Positions 53,409 to 61,800 of a stretch of DNA of 64,000 nt are shown here, in pieces. The notes under the pieces are model-generated. The model was not told the DNA's origin and searched no databases. It was given only the letters and a program-made list of their open reading frames with translations. The DNA comes from Luidia sarsii. Taxonomy: Eukaryota; Echinodermata; Asteroidea; Paxillosida; Luidiidae. The stretch lies in contig OX465102.1 of NCBI GenBank assembly GCA_949987565.1, positions 16,736,006 through 16,800,005 on the forward strand. The letters run 5' to 3'. How positions within the stretch are numbered: position 1 is the stretch's first letter; every line of letters starts with the position of its first letter. The position numbers and the translations under genes were made by a program.

Positions 53409-53555
53409 CATGAGCAGGATGGCCAGAGTAAAGGCCTTCTTGCGTCCGACCAGGTCGGCCAGCTGGCCGCAGATGAGGGAACCTACCATCTTGCCCACCA
53501 TGACCAGGGTCTTGGAGAGCTGCCTGAGCGGACCCCTGTCGCAAACTACGTCCCA
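53409..53555 (-). CDS. SLC22-type transporter exon (upstream of the two)
   Basis: 147 nt, 49 codons, phase 0 at both ends. Encodes WDVVCDRGPLRQLSKTLVMV then GQLADLVGRKKAFTLAILLM. WDVVCDR..LRQLS is the end of the large extracellular loop, and GQLADLVGRK is the G-x-x-x-D-x-x-G-R-[RK] MFS motif after TM2 found in SLC22 organic ion transporters. Acceptor TATACAG, donor GTGAGT. The first exon (TM1 and the cysteine-rich loop) was not found to the right. With only two exons seen this may be part of a large gene or a relic. Confidence 0.8.
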
Positions 53556-53649
53556 CTGTATACGGGAGGGGGGAGGGGGTGGAGGGGAAGGGGATAGAGA
53601 GAGCAAACTGTTTGATTGAAAGTGTGGATCCCGGTGAAGTGTGATATGT

Positions 53650-53720
53650 ATCTAAGACCCTTTTCGAATCCACGGATCAGGCTCGGGCTCAGGCTTCGTC
53701 TCCGTCTGATAAAACCTGAA
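53650..53720. repeat. interspersed repeat (CAGGCTCGGGCTCAGG family)
   Basis: Shares CGTCTCCGTCTGA and AGGCTCGGGCT with 28630, 56510 and 62510. Confidence 0.55.
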
Positions 53721-54044
53721 AAAAGGTGTATACAACCGAGTAAAAAACGATGTTTTATTAATGCTCCCATTATTTTCAACATCAATCCCTTTCTTGATGG
53801 AAAATTGGACCGTATGTCTTTAACTTCAACCCCAATTTCAATTTGCGACGGATTCTTACCCATCACAAATTTCCCGGTTTTGAGTTTTTTTTCTAAATAC
53901 CAGTTTCGTGAAAACATTTTTTTAAAGGGAATCTTAATTCCTATCTCCAGCCTTCCTGAGTCCCTCTCTTTCTCCTTTTCTTTTCTCTAGCCCTTAACCT
54001 TGAATGTTTTTCAGCAATTATTTTGGCCGATTTTGCATTGGCAA
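53721..54044. other. no recognisable gene
   Basis: Intergenic or intronic sequence. No SLC22 first exon detected. Confidence 0.5.
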
Positions 54045-54375
54045 AAAAAATGCAAATCTTAACATATAGTGGGCCTGACGTTTCGATCCTAGCAGGACCT
54101 TTCTCAAAGGCAGAGTGACAAGGACAAAACAGATACATGTACACGAAGGAAGGGGAAAGAGAGTGAATAGGACACGGATGAGAAACAAAGGACAAAGAGT
54201 AAAGCTGGTAGGGAGAGATCAAAGGGAAGTGCAAGGAGTAGGGTAGGGATTAGTGAGAAGGGGGGAAGATCTTGGGGGAAGTCCTGCTAGGATCGAAACG
54301 TCAGGCCCACTAAATTTTAAGATTTGCATTTTGGTAATTTTAGTCAGTAAGCAGTTTGCAACATTTTTGTATAAT
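54045..54375. mobile_element. snapback MITE, long-loop copy
   Basis: AGTGGGCCTGACGTTTCG near 54068 and CGAAACGTCAGGCCCACT near 54296 are the arms, extended outward by TGCAAATCTTAA / TTAAGATTTGCA. The about 170-bp loop is purine-rich and unrelated to the copy at 10071. Confidence 0.75.
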
Positions 54376-54450
54376 TATCACCTTGAAAAAAAAATGAATA
54401 GAAAAATAGATAAACGAGAAATATATGTCTGTTGTGAAACAGAGCATAGA

Positions 54451-55190
54451 GCTTTTCCGCTTCTGTTTTTAACAAGTCATAGAATAGCCCCATTCCTACT
54501 CATTGAGTGTGGTATTCAAAAATTCATAATAATTATAAACAATGGCCCTTTGGTTCCAAACTTTAGATTTGGAATGTCTACCACGATAGCTAACTACATA
54601 CCAAATTTTGAGATGATTGGCCAATGCCTTACATGTGTTTCAAAATCACACGTTTTGATGACGTCATGATTGCGTAATGACATTTTGGCTCCGGAAGGTG
54701 TTTCTTAACCATGTCCCCAATAGATATCAAAGAAAAAATGCAAACAATCTCGCTCCGTTGGCCAAATATGCTCATTTCAATGTGAAAATCTGAAAAGTTC
54801 ATGACCTCATAAATATTCATGAGATGACGTCACGGTCAATTGACGGCAATTTTTGGACACACCTTTTCCCAACTTAGATACAGTGCAAAGTTGAAACCAA
54901 ACGAACCTGTACTTTTGCTTTTAATGGATTTTGAAATTTGCCCCTTTAAAGCAATGTCACGTGACACGTGATGACGTCATGATGATATCAAGGTGTTTAG
55001 GATCAATTTCAGCATGGGCTTTATGCATTTGCCACGTTTGAAAAAAATCCAAGTCTGTTCAATGACCAAAGTCGTGCTTACAAAACCCCTGTGCATTGTC
55101 TATGGGCTTTGGGGGAGAAGAAGAAGAAGAAAAACCAAAATCAGAACAAAAGATATAGCTTTTCCGCTTCCCTGGAAGCGGCGGAAAAGC
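54451..55190. mobile_element. 740-bp element with GCTTTTCCGC ends and terminal hairpin
   Basis: Starts GCTTTTCCGCTTC and ends GCGGAAAAGC. The right end itself forms a perfect 10-bp stem (55158-55167 with 55181-55190) and is followed by CTAA. A GAAGAAGAAGAA tract precedes the hairpin. No coding capacity seen. Confidence 0.6.
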
Positions 55191-55489
55191 TAATAAAAAA
55201 AAATAAAGTAGAAAGATTCCTACTTGGTTCAACAGAGTACATAAAAAAAAACCCAAAAAAAACACACAAAAAACCCAGTTTATTCAATGGACACACAGAA
55301 AAATTCATTGGATTTCCAAAATTTTAAAACAGAATCTAGTTCATTTAATCCTCACTTTTATTCATAGATTGTATTCTCAAAAGGGGGGATGTAATGAGAT
55401 GTATTAGGACCATGCATATTCATGTAACCTCTGACCTATATTCATTCCTGGATTAGCTCTCAGTCTGTACTTGACCAACAGAAGTTCAC

Positions 55490-55497
55490 CATAAATA
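55490..55497 (+). promoter_or_regulatory. candidate TATA box of the decarboxylase gene
   Basis: CATAAATA 139 bp before the ATG at 55636, on the coding strand. Position plausible; no transcript evidence. Confidence 0.35.
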
Positions 55498-55635
55498 CCG
55501 CTTGTATTGTCATTATTATATATCATCATATCACAACCACACCACCAGGCCACACCGCACCGCACCAGGCCAGACCACACCTCTCCTCCCTGAGGCCAGG
55601 CCAGCTATATACAGCAGACCGAAGCTTGGACCGCC

Positions 55636-55836
55636 ATGGATTCGGACACCTTCCGTCGCGCCGCCTGCGAGAGCGCCGACTTCATCGCGGGGTACCTGCG
55701 CGACGTGGGCGAGCGGCCGGTGCTGCCCTCGGTGGCGCCCGGCTACCTGCACAAGCTCCTGCCGAGCCGAGCGCCCGAGAAACCCGAGCCCTGGGCGGAC
55801 ATCATGAAAGACGTTCAGGACAAGATAGTACCGGGG
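55636..55836 (+). CDS. Decarboxylase exon 1
   Basis: 67 codons, [20 protein letters not shown] to DKIVPG. GC-rich. ATG in CCATGG context. Donor GTGAGT. Confidence 0.9.
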
Positions 55837-58800
55837 GTGAGTAGACGATAACGATGCCATCTCTCACTATTAACATCTAAACCGTGAAAAAGCCGTGAAA
55901 CTAATAAGTCACTGTGCATTTTACAGTGAATTCACTGTGAAAATAATCACTTCTCTGACCTGATAAGGACATCTTCAGGTCACTAAAGAGACCGTGAAAA
56001 AACCCATGAATATCTAGGGTGGCAAGCTCTAGCCTTGGGGGATGGCTAATTCAATTGCCAGTAGGGACCACCAGCCCCCATAGAGGTACTGAATGGTGTC
56101 CTTGTAACTGTCATCCCCAGATACTTATAAATTGCATCTAGCCATTTACCGGTACCACCAGGAATGTGGCCTTGGAGACAACTGGTGAAAACACCGACCT
56201 GGCTAACTGTGTGCCATGAAATAGGGGTGAAAACACGGTGAATTTTCTTTTCACGGCTAAATGATATTTTCAGCCCATTTTCACGGTTTAGATGTTCATA
56301 GTGTTGGCCTCATGCAGTTTGCATGCATGACGAAGGTTAGCAGTTCTAGCAACCGAATTCGTCGCTATACCAGCAACGAGACATAGTGACTTTGATCTCC
56401 CTTCTCCTTACCCTCGCAGTTTCCTGGTGAATACTCTGGACTTAACAAGTCATCAAACCTTTGAATTCGGCGACAAAACACAACCTCTATTCAAGTTCAG
56501 GTTTTGTCAGACGGAGACAAAGCCTGAGCCCGACCCTGATTCGTAAAATGCTTGGGCTTATGTTGCACCAAGAAACTGGGGCCAAAGCTTTTAGTTGCCT
56601 ATGGCTATGACATTATAACGGGTATTAGAGACATGTTACTGAGTATCGATATACATCTTGCAGTGGCAATGCGATGATGTAGGCCCGCAATCGCAAATAT
56701 ACCTTGCCTGCTAGCCTGCAGGCCCCATTGGTAAAGGTCAAAAGATTGCCACAGTTTTTGTGTCAAACCATTAAACATCCCAAAAAGCAATACTGCGATG
56801 GTTTTAGCTCAAATGGTGATCAGAGAAAGTAGAAAAAGGTAAAAATACCGTCATGGTTTTTGCACCATTCTGTGCCGGGGGGGGGGGGGGGGGGGTAGCG
56901 TAAGAAATAGTTTATGACTTGCGATTAATAAACTATTTGTCGATGTTTGAGTGAAGATTTATAGGGAAGTACAGCATCCCAGACCGTAAGATTTCAACAT
57001 GAGGATTTTATCATGACCATCTACAAACTGTGCAAATTAGAAGGAAATCTGTGGACATCGATGTTTTTCCGATGTTCCCAATGTTGTATTGGGCTTTTAA
57101 AGTACGTAAGTATAGGCAGCCATGAAATCAACGGGATTGCATAAAAATTGGGCCACACACACAGACAGACCGTGGGTAGACAGGTAGTGCTACAAATCTA
57201 CCATTGCTACATATCCATCAGCAGAAAGTCGTACGATCTAGCTCACAAATTGTTGCCGCGGGGTTCAACATTCTGCGCCCCTTGCCACTACTATAAACAA
57301 TTTACAAAATTTAATGCTAGAAGAAAAAAAAACAGAAATCAAATAAAGCGTACTTGCCGTCTCCACGGACCGCGTTCTTGGCTGAAATTTCACCCAGTGC
57401 TGGGGTTTTCTCCGGGGACGAATGCCTCTGAGAAAGGTTTACTCAACTTGTTCCGAGGGACACTCTGTTAAAACAAAATGTTGGACAATATGAAGCCAAA
57501 AGTTGCCGGTCCAACATTTGGACCCGATCATTGCACAGGTGAAATTTATTTTTATTGATAAAAATTAATATTTTTATCGCTAAAATGTTAGGCAACATTG
57601 AACTTAAACTTTGACCAAGGTTCCTCAAAGCATCACTTGGTTACATTATTGGTCAACAGAAGGATTGTACAAGTGAAAGTCAACACTCCCGCTACAAAGC
57701 ATTGCTATATACTAATCATCATGCATGCAGCAGCAAGTCGTACTCATGTGAGCTCACACACCGGGATCACCACGTACAGTGGTCAACACGCTCTACTCTA
57801 CAAACAAATCTTAGGAGAAAAAAATACCCCCGGAAATCTAGAACGAGGCAGGCTAAAGTCAGTCACAGACTCCCAACATGTCTGATAAGGCCAGACCAAG
57901 CACGTTTGTTTCCGCAACGCTTTGACATTGCACCTCTTCTCTGATTGTCTCCACAGTTGGCCCACTGGCAGCACCCCCATTTCCACGCCTACTTCCCAGG
58001 CGGGAGCTCCTACCCATCTATGCTGGCCGAGTTTCTGTCGGCTGGCCTCGGATCCATTAGCTTTAGCTGGGTGAATGATCATCAACGACAACAACGACGA
58101 CGGACAATGACAACAGCGACGATGACAACGACAACAATGACATCAACAACAATGACATCAACAACGATGAAAATGACAATAACGACGACGACAACGACGA
58201 CAATGACAACGACGACGATAGCGACGACAACAATGACATCAACAACGACCACAACGACAACAACGACGACAACGGCGACGACGACAACGAAGACAACGAT
58301 CAACGACGACGACTACGACAACCACGACGAAGATAATGATGCTTTCATTTATAAAGCGCAAACAATTCCACGTAGAAGAGATCAAAGGCGCTGATTACTT
58401 TACAAATTGTTTCAATTACAATAAAATTTACTTTGATTGACTGGGTCAGTGGGTCGTGTCAATATACGGAATGATAATTCTATAGTTTTTGGAGCAATAT
58501 TTACAAATGCACGATCCGCGAAATATATATAACAGCGTTTACCTGTGACATTATTTGGGACAGCAACTTCCTAGACACTCACTGTCCACTTAACTTCAAA
58601 TAGGATGGGGCATTGCCACGTAGACATTTATAAGCTCAAAACAATATTATTTAAAGACAATTCAGGACTGGAAATCGGGTCATACTTCCTTACTTTCACT
58701 ATGAGGCGAGCAGCCGACCTTTGAACTCCGAACTAAAGGTTCAAATATAATGCTAGGAAGTCCAGCTAGAAGAGAAACAAAAACAGGAACTATTTTTTGT

Positions 58801-61800
58801 GTTTGTGTTCCACTTTCAAACCCACAGATTGCCAGCCCGGTCCTGACTGAGCTGGAGACGGTGATGGTGGACTGGGTGGGGCGCATGATGAACCTACCCA
58901 AGGAGCTTCTACCGTACACCGAGGGCTGCAGCGGTGGTGGCGTTATCCAGGTGAGAATAGTAAGGGGTCCATCCGTCCGAGCCCATGTGGGAGTTGCCCG
59001 TCTTTATGTCATACCCCCCCCCCCCCGCAGTGACTGGCGGGCCATTCAAAATGGTGGCGGTTTGCGGGAACGCGAATTCGACCACCGAATTCCATGATTT
59101 TTCCCTCTTTATGAAACTCGTAGGTGAGTAGCACATAGGTAATTAGGTTGTTTTTAACGTCCAATCAGATAAGCCAACTTTTTTCTCTGGGTTTCATTCT
59201 TCTTTAAAGACCCTGCCGCTTCATTTGTTTCGCGAAAATGCAGCATTTAACGCCATACTGTTCCGAAATAGTTTAGATTTCGGTGAGACTTAAACTTTTT
59301 TCTTTTATTATTTTCTCCCAAAATACAACATTTTAGGCAGAAATATTTCAGTGCGAGGTTTCTATTGTAACAATCTTCAAACTGTATATGTTTCATGTAA
59401 ATTGGTGAACATTTCTGTTTTTCGATCTTACCAATGTTTATGTAGGGGCTTTAAACATTAAACATTCCAAAAAAGAAACCCTGCAAATGTTTCAGCTCAA
59501 AAGTAGAAAAAGGCAAAAAACCGTCACGGTTTTCGCACCGTTCTGTAGTGTAAGAAATAGTTTATTACTCGCGAGTAATAAACTATTATTTTGACGATGG
59601 ATGTTTGAGTGAAGATTTCTACAGCATCCCAGACCGTAAGATTTCAACGTTAGGATTCTATCATGATCATCTACAAAGTGTGTAAATTAGAAGGAAATCT
59701 GATCTTCCCAATGTTGTATTGGGCCTAACCCTAACCTTCCCAAATCCTGCAGAATCCTATTTGCCTTTTGCAGGATTCTGCAGGATTCAGGGCACGTATG
59801 AGAGTTGACACATTGCAGGCTTGTGCAGGATTCAGGGCATTAGGGTTTATGTCACTGTAGGAAAATGCAGGATACAGGCTACTAGTTTCAAAGTGCTGGA
59901 GAAGGATTTTGCAGGATTGAGGGCACATGAGAGTTGACACACTGTAGGAATGATTGAGGGCATAAGGCGATGTTGCCTGTAGGAAAATGCAGGTTGCTGG
60001 TAACAATTCGGACGTCGTTGTGGCTTTTGTCAAGAGAGTATCCGTTCGAAAAAGGGCCCATTGTTCTAAGCTGAAAAGAGTGTTTGTTTAGAATGTGGAC
60101 TAAAACTTCATAAGCTCAGTGCAGGAATTTGCAGGATTCAGGCAATGGTCCACAGTAGCCAGTACTGCATGATTTTGCAGGATTCAGGTCACATGGAGCT
60201 TTGAACAAGGAAGGATAGAAGGATTTTGCAGGATTCAGGTTATATCTTACAAAAAATTGGTAGGGTTTAGAAGTGTGCATAATTGTATGTACAACAATAT
60301 CCGATTTCATATGTGTCTCTACTGCCATGCCTTGTGCATGTACGTAATGGCAATAAACACGCATTGTCTTCGGTTGAGCTATCCGCTTCAAGTTACCCAT
60401 TGGGCCTTTCCAATGACCAGCACTTAATTGCTTCATTAGGGAGGCATGTGGTTTGTCCATCTGGCTGTGGATCAGGTGAGTATTTGACCTCCACCGATCA
60501 GAGGCAGAGCCATTTGGGCCGGTGCTTGTCGGAAGGTCGAATGAAATTTCTGCTAATTAACCCCAGGGAAAATAACACACCCCCAAATTGAGTAGAAGTC
60601 CAACCCAAATTTCTGCAAGGGTTTTGAGAAGCACCCCTCCACGTCCACAGCCAGATAAGGTCACATTTAAAACCCCAATTATGTTCCTAAATAGGCACGA
60701 AATTTAACATTGAACACCAATGTTGTCTTCAGCCTTAAAATTATATCACTTAATTAATTGACTCCAAAGGCCCCTCATTAAAACAAGTTGTGGGTCCATA
60801 CTTTATGATAACCACAAAGTGTTAATTATCACAGGTCGGACAGCGCGAACCCTTAGTGAGTGCGACTACTTCTCTATGATTGGTGTCGTCACTTACTCTG
60901 ATTCAGACTTTACCTTTGATACTGGGTCTTTTCCCTCGGTAGCATAAAAAGGACTTCAGTGGATATTTTGCACTCCCGTTACTCATTCCACTGTCGTCCC
61001 ATTATCTGTACATAAAACATTGCGTTGCTTTGATTCCTAAACTTGCAACTAGTCCCCGCCGTGTCACAGGCTAATGGCAAATCACATACGTCCACACTGA
61101 AACCCTAATCTGATTTGACCTTTCCTTAATACTGTTTCAGACGGATGAGGCCAATGGACTTGTACCTTTCTTTGTGAGTATCACTCCCTTCAGTGATTCT
61201 GGAGTTCGTAATCTGTTTGCAAATTGTTTCCAACTGTGCTGTCCATAGGCCTCGTCCAGCGAGTGTACCCTGGTCTGCATGTTTGCCGCCAGGACCCGAA
61301 CCATCAACCGCCTGAAGGAGGAGACGCCAGACGAAGACGACTGCATCTTGCTGTCCAAGCTGGTGGCTTACTTCTCCGAAGAGGTACGGTATACGGAGAG
61401 CGCTCTCTCCTTTCCCTGATCATTTGTACACCAGCGCCCTTTGGCCACGCGAAGGAAATAACGCCCTCAAGAGTTTGGAACGCGTTGGCCAATCACAACG
61501 AGGAAAATTGTGTTGCATGCGGAAATGACTCCGCAGATAAAATTAAAGATTCAGTCTATAGTAGGGATCCGGAGAAAAAAAGTTGTCCGAAAAACTCCTG
61601 AAATACGGGGAATGAACTCAATAATATGAATCATATCCTAGTAAGTTGTTCCCTAGAATTTAATATACAGACATGTTACTTTGATACCCCAGCTGATATT
61701 CAGCTGATTCAGTTGAACCACACAGCCGGAAATTGCCGATATAGTAGCAATTACGATCCGAAAGTTATCGAAAATGAATTCGGAATTTTCCGGACATTTT

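Noticed and set aside
52483..53673. ORFs of about 280-376 codons in the right 21-bp array
   Set aside because: Same artefact. The minus ORF also runs through the real SLC22 exon region in a different frame.
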